A stretch of 64,000 bases of DNA from Amoeboaphelidium protococcarum (taxonomy: Eukaryota; Aphelidiomycota; Aphelidea). Below the pieces are notes generated by a model that was not told the origin of the DNA, made no database searches, and saw only the letters and a program-made list of their open reading frames with translations. Below, in pieces: positions 24,251 to 36,155 of this stretch. The position numbers and the translations under genes were made by a program. The stretch's first letter is position 1; each line of letters begins with the position of its first letter. Where the stretch lies: contig JALECJ010000020.1 of the NCBI GenBank assembly GCA_023515745.1, positions 868,001 to 932,000 on the forward strand. Reading direction: 5' to 3'.

Positions 24251-25005
24251 ATTGGATCTAAAATAATCTGCATTTTAAAATCAGCATATCACAACGCCCA
24301 GGGAGCAATTGAGCGATTACTTCACCATCTCAGAGTGACGCATATTAGTCGTGTTCTTGAGGAATCATATAGATACACCAGTATTTTAAAGAGTTTGAAG
24401 AGTGACTACTACCATTGTAAATAATAAGAATCGGGGTGATATGTGGCAAGAAGATCTATACTTACTACAAACACAAATCTGAAACAGGAATATAACAAGA
24501 CACCAAGTCAAACACGGGCTCTTTTATTCTGTACAATGTCTTCAGATAATGTTCATCAAACATGATAGTGAGAAAGAGAGAGAGAGTCTAAAATACAAGT
24601 TTATACCACTGATACATCACCTCATCGCATCTAATCAGTGAGTACCATCACAACGACACGTAATCACAACGGCTTCTAACTTTTCCCCGACGAAATTCGA
24701 TGCGTGTGATAACATCAATGCATCCGTGAGAATATAATGTTTCTGACCAGTATTGAGTCGATTACTTTAAAAATATCCCTCGCGCATCAGTATCATGCCT
24801 TTTCATCTTCAAAATTAGTTTGAATCCACATGCTCTGATTAATTAGGCGCAGTTGATTTCGAATCAAAATTCAGGGGCTATCTTAGCCTCTATAACATCA
24901 TTCAATGTCGACGCCTCTCTTTCACTCCACTCTCTCTCTATCGCTTATCATCTATAAACAGCTTTGCACATAATTTGCGCATAATCTAATTAACAATTGC
25001 ACACA
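24251..25005. other. Intergenic, AT-rich
   Basis: About 750 bases. A (GA)n run near 24573 and pyrimidine-rich sequence near 24910-24950, directly upstream of the secreted protein gene. No supported gene on either strand. Confidence 0.5.
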
Positions 25006-25683
25006 ATGAAGATTTCTCTAATCAGTTTAATGACCATGGGAGCTATGGGCTCTTATATCAAGTTTTAGGAAGCTTTGGGTCCAATCGTTGAGCTAATGGA
25101 GCAGGACGCGTCTTTTCCTGCTGCGGTGGCATTCCCTGGTGGATCCCGTCCAAAGCCACCTCAAATGTGCTGGAAATCATTTGGCAAGGCCGTCAAGTCT
25201 CAGTGTGCTGCTGATGAAGAATTCTCTGCTGGTGCTTGCTATCCTGCTTGCAAGGAAGGCTACAAGGGATTCGGTCCTTACTGTGTTGCCCCAAAGCCTA
25301 CCGACTCTGCTGGTCTGGATACTTATGAGCGTGTCGCTACCGTCAAGGATCTGCCAGTTTCCACCACTGCTGTATGCCCAGCCAACATGCTGATGGCCAC
25401 CGATAATGAGACGTGTATCTTTGCTCAGTGCCCAGCTGCAGTTCCTTTTGATTGTGCTCTATTTTGCTCTAAGAATGCGTACACCTGTGCTGTCCAGATG
25501 GGCGGTTTCGGTACTGCACTCTTTAATATTATCAAGGACGTATCTTCCGGAAACTGGCCATCTGCCATCAACAAGGCTCAAGCTCTGTACCAGCAGGTCA
25601 GAGCTATCCCAGCATGTGCAGAGACTGCCTAGGCTCAGTCCAACGACATTCTGGTTGAATTTATTCAGCTGTTCAAGAATTGA
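25006..25683 (+). CDS. Secreted cysteine-rich protein
   Basis: 225 residues, ATG 25006 to TGA 25681. A short signal-like N-terminus (MKISLISLMTMGAMGSY) is followed by a Cys-rich domain. The core CYPACKEGYKGFGPYCV with a preceding Cys about ten residues upstream is a small disulphide module found in secreted proteins of many protists. A second Cys cluster (TCIFAQCPAAVPFDCALFCSKN) follows. Around thirteen Cys are present in pairs that could form disulphides. Two Gln codons are TAG. I cannot name the function; an extracellular or host-facing role is possible from the leader and Cys content only. Confidence 0.72.
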
Positions 25684-25993
25684 TCTTTGTTCTAATAAAT
25701 TATTTCTTCAAATTGTTATTGCTTTTTCATTTGTTTCTTTGAAGCACCCAAGTGTTACGTGATTCGTAAAGCGCACATCGGCATGCCAGCTGTGATCAGT
25801 TTATTGACCCGTTTGGTAAATCGACATTTCAGTTTCAGTTTCGCTCTCAAAGTTTCTCCTCTTCCTTTGTTTAAAATACCCAGAGCCAATTACTATCAAC
25901 TTTGGGATTGTAGGCGAATTAAAGTCTCATCTTTACCAATTTAAGTTTATCTGAACATCCCACTGACTATAAGAGAACTGCAGTATAGAGCGG
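25684..25993. other. Intergenic
   Basis: About 310 bases, AT-rich, probably terminator of the secreted protein gene and promoter of the GT32 gene. Confidence 0.45.
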
Positions 25994-27231
25994 ATGTCTG
26001 TTAGAAGGCGTTTGATAAGTTTGATATTGTTTCTGCTGTTTGTTACAGTTGTTGTATAAGTGTTGCGGATTGCATTCTACTTTTATACTCTGATATACTT
26101 TCCATATGACACACTGCAAATACCCTTAGATATTGGTATTAAGTAATGGAATGCTGAGAGAACGTCTCCTGGTGGCCGACACAACAATACTAGATACATA
26201 CCCAAGATTATACATTAAATGTACAAGCAGAATCACTCGCTACCTCAGCACTGGGCACAGGCACGGTAATCGTGTGAAAGTTTGTACTAGCCTCTTGGAT
26301 ATGAAGTCAAGCTGTGGACAGATGATGAACTGGATCGCTTTATGCTTTTAAATTATCCTGATGCTTATCATGGGCTATTTTACACATATAGATATTAGAT
26401 TTAGAGAATAGATGCTGTGCGATATTTCCTGCTGTATCATTATGGAGGGATATATCTTGATCTTGACATTGGATGCAAGAAGGATATCACTGATCTGCTC
26501 TACACGATCAACTAGTAACAACCGACTGCTGTACTTCCGATGACTGCACCGTTTGGCGTCAGTAATGATCTGGTTATATCTCCGGCGAGGCATCCATTTG
26601 CTAAATTGATGATGGATCAGTTGGAATCACACAATTATGATCTAATGTTGAAAAGTATGACAGTCCTGCTTAGCACTGGTCCCGCGTTCGTTGATAGATG
26701 TATTAGATTATACGCTATGCAGTACGGTTATTAAAGTGGCCTCGCTATTCTTCCTCATGAATGGTATGGCTCTCATGTCAATTCACATTTCTATCACGTC
26801 ACTGGTAATAGCTGGCATGAGAAGGATTCCACCTTGATGAATTACTTGAATGAGCATCGGTTCACATCATTTCTCATGATTTCACTATCTCTCACGTCTG
26901 TCTGTCTCTTTGGATTCCTCCTATGTACCAAACGTAGAAAGTTGTCTAATTTTGAACGGAAAGTGAACGTGATTTAAACATTGATAATCTCCTTAATTGT
27001 TGGATTTTCTTAGGAAAGAATGTAGTGCTGTTAAGCTTAGTATTTAACCTCAATGAGAACGAGAAGATTGTTAATCAAGATCTGTGTCACTATCAGTGGT
27101 CAGACTTGTCACGCTTGCTCTTACGGTGGAATTTTAAAGGAGCAGTGCCATTCTTGTGCTAATCAAGCCAACACTTAAGACGATCCATCTCAGCACCACC
27201 ACCGTCGAAGAAACAGCGTTCCACAGAATGA
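25994..27231 (+). CDS. GT32 glycosyltransferase (OCH1/SUR1 type), type II membrane protein
   Basis: An N-terminal membrane anchor (LISLILFLLFVTVVVQVL) is followed by a lumenal GT32 domain: IPKIIHQMY, VKLWTDDEL, RIDAVRYFLLYHYGGIYLDLDIG with the DxD motif, and STGPAFV. SUR1/CSH1 of yeast add mannose to inositol-phosphoceramide; OCH1 starts N-glycan outer chains. A second hydrophobic helix near the end (FLMISLSLTSVCLFGFLLC followed by TKRRK) favours the SUR1-like layout. No TGA follows soon in frame. An 80-nt intron (26934-27013, GTAGAA donor, CTTAG acceptor) gives a tail ending in PPPSKKQRSTE and TGA 27229, total 385 residues. That 3' part is the weak point of the model. Confidence 0.75.
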
Positions 27232-27326
27232 CCTGACTTAGTATTCCATTAAGAATACTCTTCACATACAGTAAATCACGTAACACATTAGCACAGCTCA
27301 TAATCTCACCAGCTGTAGCTTGCTAA

Positions 27327-27829
27327 TCAATGGACGCCTTGGGATACTATTTTTTTGGAAAACCGGACAAAGGAGTCAAACCTCTCCTCTTATGGAAGCT
27401 TCGCAAGGAAATCCAGACACAGCTGCGTTCCTGAAATTACTTAGCTACCGGACAGCGTCATGTGATATCGAATGCGCATAAGATCATTGGAGAATATCAC
27501 AGGTCCTTACAGGCGATCGAACTTAAGGTTATGATATCGACGATTTAGGCGACCTTGTGCCTCCATCGTATCAGACGCGTGCAATTCTTTCAGCTTGTTC
27601 AACAGCAGCTTTGCATTGGATATATTGCGTACCGTCTCAAATTGGGGTCCAAGTGATTTTTAATCACCCCAACAAGTGTGTTGTTATTAACAACTACTTA
27701 CTTAATCATGTTGATGTACTCTTTATCCAGCGCATCTTGTTTCAGTCGACCTCTCAAAAAGCGCCAATTTTGCCTTTTAAACATAGTTAAGGTCTGGATA
27801 TTCAGTAAGAATTTACTAGCAGTGTTCAT
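27327..27829 (-). CDS. Hypothetical helical protein, spliced
   Basis: ATG 27829 gives MNTASKFLLNIQTLTMFKRQNWRFLRGRLKQD, written here only to its first part: a basic amphipathic start that could target mitochondria, faintly like LYR-type assembly factors. The frame then meets a GTAAGT donor near 27711. After roughly 60 bases, coding resumes (NAKLLLNKLKELHA, RRYHNLKF, VIFSNDLMRIRYHM) and ends at TGA 27327. The phase does not fit the best donor perfectly, so the intron borders are open. The opposite strand can also be read through this region, but the plus gene most likely ends at 27231. Family not identified. Confidence 0.45.
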
Positions 27830-28179
27830 CCAAGAGAGAGAGAGAGAGTCATATCCCTTGGTTAGCGTTGCATTTTGAACATTGTCCAGCCAAGGCCAGT
27901 AATTGCTACCGACGAAGGATATAATGGTAGCACCACTGTTTGATTACTTATCGATCATAATTATTGTACAGGAGAATACATGTTGATTTTAGTAAAATAT
28001 GAGAGAATAAACTTATAGCTTAACCGCACTCATATTTTACTAAATCAACATTAATATTTCACACTATGCTTGTAAGCTTGAATGAATGGTAGAAATCATT
28101 TGAACTCGCACGGTTTAGTTTTCGAACGTTTTCTTCATCAATTACGAGAAATTTATAAAATTGATACGCAGAGGTGAAA
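27830..28179. other. Divergent intergenic region with long inverted repeat
   Basis: About 350 bases between the helical gene and uL4m. It holds a (GA)n run at about 27831 and the inverted repeat described separately. Antisense frames over the uL4m start are shadows. Confidence 0.6.
27980..28051. repeat. Inverted repeat, arms 23-24 bp, loop about 25 bp
   Basis: The left arm 27980-28003 (atgttgattttagtaaaata then tgag) is the reverse complement of the right arm 28029-28051 with one base bulged. The stem would be long and AT-rich. It could be a hairpin in RNA, a cruciform, or the ends of a tiny non-autonomous element. Confidence 0.85.
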
Positions 28180-29013
28180 ATGTATTTGACGCGCGCGTTG
28201 AGATAGTAATAGTAACCAATGCTGTAATCAGTGAAAAATATCAGTAGTGGAATGCGCATGATATTACCTTCGTTTACCAGAAGCCCGACTGTGCAGGCTT
28301 TCGTGTATGAATTCAATAATACTCAGCCGATTGGTGTCGCTTTACTGCAAAAGTCAGTGTTTGCGGCACCTATTCGCTCCGATATCATGCACAAATGCGT
28401 CGTGTATTAGCAAGGATAAATGCGCGGACTGGTCATGGCACCATATGCTGATATCAATGATCGATACTCTCCCGTGGGAAAGTCGCGTAATGAAATGGGA
28501 TTCAGCGGCAGGAAGATCCTGAAGTAGAAAGGCAACGGTAGAGCGAGATAAGGCACCAGAGGAAGCCCTTCGCGTTTTGAGTCTGGTCTTGCATTTCCCA
28601 GGAAGTTTATAGATTTTAGGATTGAATTACCGAAGAAGGTGCAGCAGTTTGGTCTTAGAAGCTCCCTGTCTAGCAAGTACGCGTAAGATCAGTTGCGACT
28701 CGTTGATGGATTAGAGAGTTACATGGCGTCACCTACTTTCGGCGATCATAAGTAGTTGTTGCGCGAAAGTCTACCACTGACAGATGGTAAATAATCAAGT
28801 GCAGATTCATCTCTGGACAATTCTAAATTATTGTACGTGTTGGGCGATGCTGCCATGGTAGAAAAGGCTTCTGGAATATCGCCTGAAGATTATAAAAGAC
28901 TGCAATTCAAGACTGCTCAAGATTTGACTGCATATGATGTTCTGTGTCATGACTATTTGCTCTTGTCGCAGGAAGCACTGCAAGTACTGGAAAGGAAATT
29001 ACACGTGTACTGA
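28180..29013 (+). CDS. Mitochondrial ribosomal protein uL4m
   Basis: 277 residues from ATG 28180 to TGA 29011. Homology to bacterial L4 is clear in PIGVALLQKSVFAAPIRSDIMHKCVVYQ, then GRKILKQKGNGRARQGT (the loop that lines the exit tunnel) and ELPKKVQQFGLRSSLSSKY. The first 35 residues are basic with Gln and Ser (MYLTRALRQQQQ) and look like a mitochondrial presequence; all four Gln in that run are TAR. Later ATGs at 28219, 28252 and 28258 share the frame. The C-terminal extension after the L4 core is of the mitochondrial type. It converges with the large helical gene, leaving 37 bases between stops. Confidence 0.9.
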
Positions 29014-29050
29014 ATTGAATAGACCAGTTTTTATATCTTAATTCTAGTTA

Positions 29051-32035
29051 TCATTATGATTTCATCATGAGGTTGTAAAGTGTAAAGCATTGCTGCATCT
29101 TCACAAGCTCCCGATTGAATGAAAGATTCAAGTCTCTGATAGTATCATTAGCAATGTCAGGTAGTGTCGCCATGCTCTGTGAACCAACGTTCTTACCATC
29201 CAAATGAGATGACAATTTATACTAACTGCTCTACTGGAATGCATCACTGGTACTTGAAATGTCTCTAACTTTACCTTCAGTTTGCAGCAGTGATTAGAAG
29301 AGATTCAAACGATCAATACTCTCCAGAGCTTTAAAGCATCTTAATGCGACAAATGTACCAATAACCAAACTATCATTAAACAGTTGATACTCTAAAGAAC
29401 CAATATTACCGTCTTTTTAAGACAATAATTAACGCGAGTTACGAAATTGCAGAATAGAAGATTAGACTATCAGCAATGCGGCCAAGTAAGCCACTTCTTT
29501 GCAATCATACGAACCAAGTTCCAGGATACTTTTCAAGTTCTAGCTATAAGTCAAATTCATAACAGATTCGTTATGCTTCTCCAAAGCACCAGATTGATCT
29601 ATTATCGCAAATAATGAAAATGTATTACCAATCTTGTTAATCAAAGATGTATACTTGGACAAATGAGGTTCTACTTTATGCATAAAAGACAACAGCATAT
29701 CATACGGAACTTTCATATTGTACTCAATACACTTGTCATTGTATTACTTTGCAAACGACAGAATGCAACTGTACAAATACTCATCACGTACAAATTCACC
29801 GAACGACTAAAGCAATTAGTCCATAGTGGAATAAAGCGCTGACAATATCGTGTTCTTTATCCCAGAGCCATGAATTCTTGAACAATCATCAATGTCGCGA
29901 CTACTTAACACTGTCAGATTACCAGCCTGCTGTGACTTTGAGACAAAGCTTTAAGATACCCAGTCAAACTAGAAATCATTCAAAAACTATTCCAATTTAC
30001 CATCAACAATGATTTAGTAGATATCAGTGTCAACCGAGTAGTAACTCTCAAGTCTAGGCAGTCCAGAAGGTAATCTGTCTAAATCTATTCCATATTGAAC
30101 CAGTGTCAATCTCTTCATCTCTGTGTATATCTCTGCATCTTTGGGGAATGACATTTAATAATCATAAAAAGATCTCACCATACACTAGTCCACTTCTTAT
30201 CTCAGAAGTATACGATGATCTAATCTCGTGATAAACTGTTCATTGTCAAATACACCAAATACAAAATCAATATCTTGTTTAAAGTCAGCATTAAAATCAC
30301 CCAAGACAGCCGTGATACGTAATTCATTCTCAATCTCCAAACTAATAAACTTGACAAAGTCTTTCCACAGCAGCTAGATGAACCTCCAAAACTAATCAAC
30401 AATTTAAACTTTAACATCCTAGTGAAGATGTACACAAGAATTGCTTATATACTCGCCTGACTTACGTGCAACTGAGAGCATGTCAGGCAGTAAAGCACAC
30501 ACTTTCATATCCCTCTAGGATTATTTAAATAGAGCATCAATGATTACATTATTAAAGTAGAAAACTTCCGCCAGATCAGCGCTTAAATCAAATTGAGATG
30601 TGAAATCCATAAATAGTTCCAACCGAGAGAGCAGCAATCTAAACTACTACACTACGCTCTTTTTCATCACCTCAAGTCCAGAAATTAAGTCAAATCCAAA
30701 TTTAATAACATCTAAAGTAGCAAGAGAAGGATTGTTATAAAGACAGGCAATCAGCAGATCCAGCAGTTGACTGTACTTGGCATTCTTTGAGGAATTGGAT
30801 ACATTCTTCTTGACTTGATAAAGCAATACGGCCAACTAAACAGATAGATGTCTTACAATGTACACTTGATATATCATTAATTATGAGTTACTGATAAACC
30901 CATGAATCTTTTAGAGAATCTAGACTAATTCACATAACCGCACAGCATTATCATAACTGATAGGCTGTTGACATGCACAATGAAGACCAATAAAGTCACA
31001 CACAGTCTTTTTAATGAGTACACAATATCTCAAGGCTTCCATATGAACAAGCAGCTTAGAGTCCAAATAATCTTACGCCGACATATTACTAGAAGGCTTT
31101 CGAGATAAATGCATTTAAAGAGAAGCCACGCGTTTCTACCACTCTGAGACTGATTTAAGCAAATCATCATCAGAAAATTGACAACATGCACGGAGTATAT
31201 TCTAACACTATTCCGCAGTAATTTTACTCTTTCTAAATATGAGTGGACACTGCTGCATTAAAAGTTCATACGTAATTAACGGGACATCCTCACGCAGATG
31301 CAAGTACGGAAACTTGGCACAAATCTCGAGTAGAGCCTTGTTGATCTTTGCATTCTTATACTGGAACGATGGATACAATTGCCATAAAAGTAAAACCAAC
31401 TACACGGCACCAATAAGACGCAGACTCTCATCAACAGAAATAGTGACGGCAGATTTGGACTAAAGCAATGATTCCATGATGGAGCAACTGGTCTGCAACA
31501 GTGACTCTGCCAACTTTACATTTCCCAACAGTTCAAGCATTGGATCATTAACTGACTGGATATCATCGATAGTAAACAACTGAGCAGTGCATTTTATATA
31601 ATCAGCTCTAAATAGACACTCATCAATACTCACTACAATGGATCGAACACTTTGATTCTACATCAACTCTGGTTTTGCAATCTACCAGCAAGGACGCAAG
31701 TAATCATTAGAAATGACCAGTTCTTCCACAATCAATTAAATATTCATTAAATCCATTAATGTTTTTAACAAGTTAATCGGACGCGTCAACTGACCAAACT
31801 CAAACTTGTTCTTATGTAAAGCATTCAAATGCAGCAGTAAGTCTTTCATGATAACGCGTATATCCTTCACCACTTTGGCTAAATCTTCCAAAAATGGTAA
31901 ATATTACCACAACATTCCATATATCACTTCGTTATCAATTTCATTAATACTCACATTAGGTAATCCCTCTCCAAATAGTCTTAATCTACCATACAATTCA
32001 ATAGCTGTAATCTTTAACTAAGACGCTGTAGTCAT
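29051..32035 (-). CDS. Large alpha-helical protein, family not identified
   Basis: 994 codons without a TGA, ATG 32035 to TGA 29051, coding-like throughout. The sequence is almost all helix: Leu/Ile-rich helices of 15-25 residues separated by short polar turns, without membrane segments or a catalytic motif I know. This resembles the HEAT/ARM-type solenoids of karyopherins, large nucleoporins or ribosome-assembly scaffolds, but I found no diagnostic sequence. Many Gln are TAA/TAG. The last codon before the stop is TAA. Neighbours are uL4m (convergent) and GTP cyclohydrolase (divergent). Confidence 0.6.
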
Positions 32036-32456
32036 TGATTTCGAGACACTGAGTACACACCCGCATGCTTAATCTTGCTCATAATCACCAAATTAATAAG
32101 GATTCGACAATGATAATTTTAGCTAAATTTAACTCATCCTAAATCTCCAAATTTATCGAGTTTGACGTAATAGCAAATGATCTCAAAAAATAACAAAGAT
32201 TTGGTATGAACAATAAAAGCCTTTAAAGGGAGAAAGAGACAGAGTGATAGTGAGAGAAGAGAGTAGGAGAGTAAATGAAGAGTTCTTCCAGCGCGCTGCT
32301 CTTTCAAACGATCCGATGCGATCCGGCTCTTCGTTCCCATCTTTGTCTCTCTCTCTCTCTCAACAAACAAACAACCACAATTACTTCATCATCATCATAC
32401 CACTTAGTCATCGATTTATCTGTACGTTTGGCATAATTTAATTTATTATTAATAGA
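32036..32456. promoter_or_regulatory. Divergent promoter region
   Basis: About 420 bases between two divergent starts. It contains pyrimidine runs (tctctctctctctc near 32344-32360) upstream of GTP cyclohydrolase and a GA-rich mirror near 32230-32270. No gene supported. Confidence 0.4.
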
Positions 32457-33248
32457 ATGTCTTCTTAAGAACTGAGCGAATTAGCGAGGTAGACTGCGCA
32501 AGTGTCAGATAAGAATATTAGTATGTAGGTGACTAATGCGCAGATCAATAGACTCGCTGACAATGGCGCAAATAATAACAATAACGGTGGTGGTGGTAAA
32601 ATCCGTTCATCTTCCGTTGAGCCGGATGGTCTCTCTTGGCCGAGCATTGGAACGAGGGAACGTCTCACGGAATCTGAAGACTAGCGGTAGGAGAGAATTA
32701 GGTAGATTGCTGCGTGTGTGTCTACTATTTTACGACTGATCGGCGAAGATCCAACCAGGGAGGGATTGTTAAAGACGCCGGAGAGATATGCCAAGGCTCT
32801 GATGTACTTTAGTATTGGCTATGAATCTAGTGTGACTGATGTGGTAAACGATGCCGTGTTCATGGAGGAGAACGATGAGATGGTCATTGTGAAGAATATA
32901 GAGATATTCAGTCTATGCGAACATCATATGGTGCCATTCATGGGCAAGGTTAGCATTGGTTACATCCCTAATAATAAAGTGATTGGTTTGAGCAAGTTGG
33001 CGCGTTTGGCCGAGATGTTTAGTCGTCGGTTGCAGGTGTAGGAGCGTCTCACCAGGTAGATTGCAATGTCTCTGATGGACACTTTGAATCCACAAGGGGT
33101 TGCCGTCACTATGGAAGCTTCTCATTTATGCATGGTCATGCGTGGTGTGTAGAAGCCTCATTCCTCAACCATCACATCATGTATGCTGGGTGTATTTAGA
33201 TCAGACTCTAAGACTAGAGAAGAATTTCTCACATTGACGCGTAAATGA
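32457..33248 (+). CDS. FOL2: GTP cyclohydrolase I
   Basis: 263 residues. It converts GTP to dihydroneopterin triphosphate, first step of folate and tetrahydrobiopterin synthesis. The zinc and catalytic residues are visible: CEHH in [11 protein letters not shown] and the later Cys in TSCMLGVF. Other family blocks are [35 protein letters not shown] and VMRGVQKPH. Three TAG codons in these blocks stand at invariant Gln, a strong check of the code. The first 75 residues are Gln/Asn/Gly-rich and variable, as in other eukaryotes. No intron. Confidence 0.97.
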
Positions 33249-33501
33249 TTATTTGACTCCTTAGTTATGTCTATTCTTTATTGTTCTGATTACCTTTAGT
33301 CTTGTAACTTAAAAGCAATAGGACATTACAACTGCTATACACTGTGCTTGAAAGATCAAATGCCTTTGCCTCGTTTCAGCACGCGCCGTGTAAAGTCTCT
33401 GAATATTGTTTTCTCTTTAAACGGTTCAAGTTTGAGGGAAAAAGTTTAAATTGTTTCACTTGATAAAACGTAAATCATTTATAATAGAGTCACACTTCAG
33501 G

Positions 33502-33870
33502 ATGGGAAACATTGCTGCAGGTATAGCGGATGCTTAGAAAAAGAATATGGAGGCTCAGTAAAAGCAAATGATTGCTATGCAAATGGCCGGCTCCAGAGAC
33601 TTGTGCATGTGGATAGGCGGTGTTTGGTCAACTTTACTGGCTGGCGCAGTAATAAGCAGAAATAAAATGGTACTTGCACCACTTAGTGTCGTATCTGTAG
33701 TCCTTGCATACAATTTAGATATGGCATATGGTGGTAAAATGGAGAGAATCAGGGCCGAACACTATCGCATTATCAACAATGAACAGCATTGGTTCAACCT
33801 GAAACAGAATGATCTGAAACTGGAGCAGAAAGTGAAGAGTGAATTATTAGAGCAAAAGAAGTAGTAATGA
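33502..33870 (+). CDS. PLGRKT (C9orf46)-like membrane protein
   Basis: 122 residues. The N-terminus MGNIAAG with Lys/Gln/Met-rich helix and the string AMQMAGSRDL matches the plasminogen receptor PLGRKT family. Two membrane helices follow (WIGGVWSTLLAGAVI, APLSVVSVVLAYNLDMAYG), then the family's tail with RIRAEHYRII. In animals the protein sits at the cell surface and mitochondria. The gene ends Lys-Lys-TAG-TAA-TGA: two reassigned codons directly before the real stop. Confidence 0.85.
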
Positions 33871-33928
33871 CTACTGTACTTTGTATAGTGAATGTATAAA
33901 GATTATTATTAATTAGCTTACGAAACTA

Positions 33929-34756
33929 TCATTATTACTATTAATTTAACTGGACTTGTTCTTGTTCAAGCAACTTGGTGTTCTAGTTCAATTACTCTTT
34001 CAACACTTGTAACATGGCCTTTCGCAATTGAACAACACTCTCCAACTTGGTTGGATCCTATTTGAGTATAGCAATCTTATTAGTGGCTTCAATCAACTTT
34101 TAATACTCAACACACGAAGCCTATTACTACTGCTTATATGATGAAGATAAAGCAGAAGAATCAGATTCAGCTTTTCGCTTCTTAGAACTACCAGCGGCAG
34201 ACGACGATGATATTGATGATGATGAATCTTGACTACTATTGCTAAGCGTAGCATTAGTTGCACCAGGCTATACTTGACTCAATCCACTAGCTAATGCTTG
34301 AATATACGCGTCATTGAATATTTTTCGCTCCTACCATACATTGAATAACCGTTATACTTTCTAAACTATCGAGTCCACCTTCTTTGCATATTCAGTAAGA
34401 TTCTATGATCTCAACTGCTACCACTGCAAATAGAGCTTCTGCATGATTTCAGGTAGAATTGGTCTAAGAGCATCGAAGAACTCTGGGCCCTTATTACGAC
34501 TAGTCTGCAAAATGTCGTTCACTAGATACAAGAGATTTATCTAACTAATCAACTTATTTTTCGCGTCATTCAGTATGACATCCTACCATATCTGAGCAAT
34601 TATAACCGCTTTTCGTCGATAGAACACCAGATAGGCAGAGACTGTCTGAATTTGCGCAGTACTATCATTAAGTGAATTCATTTTCTATTTGCACTGCTCT
34701 TCCCATGACGGATGCTTAGATTCATCATTAGTATTTTACGGTGATTACTCAGACAT
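33929..34756 (-). CDS. RTT103: RNA polymerase II CTD-interacting protein (Rtt103/RPRD type)
   Basis: 275 residues. The N-terminal 140 residues form a CID: MNSLNDSTAQIQTVSAYLVF, HRRKA-like YRRKAVIIAQIW, then INLLYLVNDILQTSRNKGPEFF and VQRLFNVWQERKIF. These bind phosphorylated CTD of polymerase II and help termination and 3' processing. A Ser-rich linker with KKRK follows, then a C-terminal coiled coil as in RPRD1. The protein ends in four Gln written TAA TAG TAA TAA before TGA. The domain order and length agree with Rtt103/RPRD1. No intron. Confidence 0.9.
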
Positions 34757-34966
34757 CCTATCTCTCTTACTAAATTATCAACCGCAAAGGAAGAATATGT
34801 TGAATTGTTAATTTCTCTCTAAATCAAAGCGAATAAAACGTCTCGCTGAAGATGTTTCTGAACGCGCTGTTGTTGATCGGCTCGTCGTAATAGTTTCAAT
34901 GATAAAAATAGACGCGTCCTTTATAATTGCTGTTGTTAGTACACTAACTATGTATTAGTTATCGAA

Positions 34967-36055
34967 ATGGCCTTGGGTAATTTAAACACTGAATAATTGA
35001 AGCAAGAAATCAGATACGAGTTGAAGCGAATTAGGTATCCTATCACTTTAGATGATTTCATTTGGAAAACCATTGTGCTTCAGGACGTTAATGGACCGTG
35101 TCCACTGATTTCAATTGTGAATTACCTAGTGATTTCTGATAGATTTGAGTTCAAGGATGAACAATTAAAGAGTGGTGTTAGTAATTTAGAGTTATATGAG
35201 GTTATCATTCAGCGAATGTATTCTAATCAGTCAGTCAATATTGATGTTGATGCTTGCATAATGTTCTCCGCTGAAACACTAAGTTAAGGTTTGCACGTCA
35301 ATCCTGATCTATACAATGTGAGTTGCTTCAAGCCAACTAATGAAATTAAATTCTTTTAATCTCTTGGTGTAAAGTTGGTTCATGGTTGGCTTATTCCTAA
35401 ATGTGGTGGTCTGGATCAAAAGTCCTCCTTGTTCTATGATGAGGCCACTATGATGATTGTACAAGGTTAGGATGCTGAAGAGCAGTTGCAGAAACATTAT
35501 GGTATTTCTCAGTAAGTTGAAGACGGTAAATAAGATACTTCGTAAGCTCTAACTGATGAGCAGATTGAATCGTGTGAGTCCTAAGTGAAGTTGGCTCACA
35601 CCGTACAAATTGCACTTGATGCATCACGGTCTTAAATCACGATTGAAGGGATATCTGAGCTTTTGCAATCTTTACAGCCTTTTGAACCAGCTGTATTATT
35701 TAGGAATAATCATTTCTCAATCATAGTTAAAGTTCCCATTCCAGGATAGGATGAAGAGTGTAGATTGATCAATCTAGTCACAGATGCCGGGTATCGTGAG
35801 AGTGATATAGTGTGGGAAGCCATCATGACCGAAGATGGTGACACTCAGTATTTGGACCATCGTCTAATTCCTATTAATACGTTCAAATCTGTATAGAGTT
35901 TATCAGAGGAGGAGCAGGATAGGATTATCGCGCAAGAGCTGGCTCAACGCGAATAAGATTAGTATCAGGTTGAATAATAGAGGCGTGCTAGATAGAATCA
36001 ACAGAGTCAGTCGGCAGTCTCCTCCAGTAAACGTGATAAATGTTCAGTGATGTGA
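34967..36055 (+). CDS. MIY1: MINDY-1/2-family deubiquitinase with CaaX end
   Basis: 362 residues. The catalytic start IVLQDVNGPCPLISIVNYL holds the oxyanion Gln and the nucleophile Cys of MINDY (FAM63) proteases; the His lies in RNNHFSIIVK near residue 250. The family prefers K48-linked polyubiquitin. The C-terminal part is Gln-rich and helical. The protein ends CSVM, a CaaX box, so it should be prenylated and bound to membrane, as known for MINDY-1/2 and yeast Miy1. About fifteen Gln are TAA/TAG. No intron. Confidence 0.92.
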
Positions 36056-36155
36056 TGAAAGTAAATTAAAGGTAGAACAATTAGCTGCAATTATTAAAAC
36101 AATTCTATTTCTATTTTCTCTTTAAATCAAACTTGCTATCAACCAACCGGAATGA

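Noticed and set aside
26976-28080. Extension of the GT32 frame for 350 more codons without TGA
   Set aside because: It crosses a minus-strand coding region and a promoter; composition is not protein-like. A short intron gives a better end.
28059-28316. Minus frame of 85 aa over the uL4m start
   Set aside because: No ATG at its start, and the plus strand holds the uL4m presequence.
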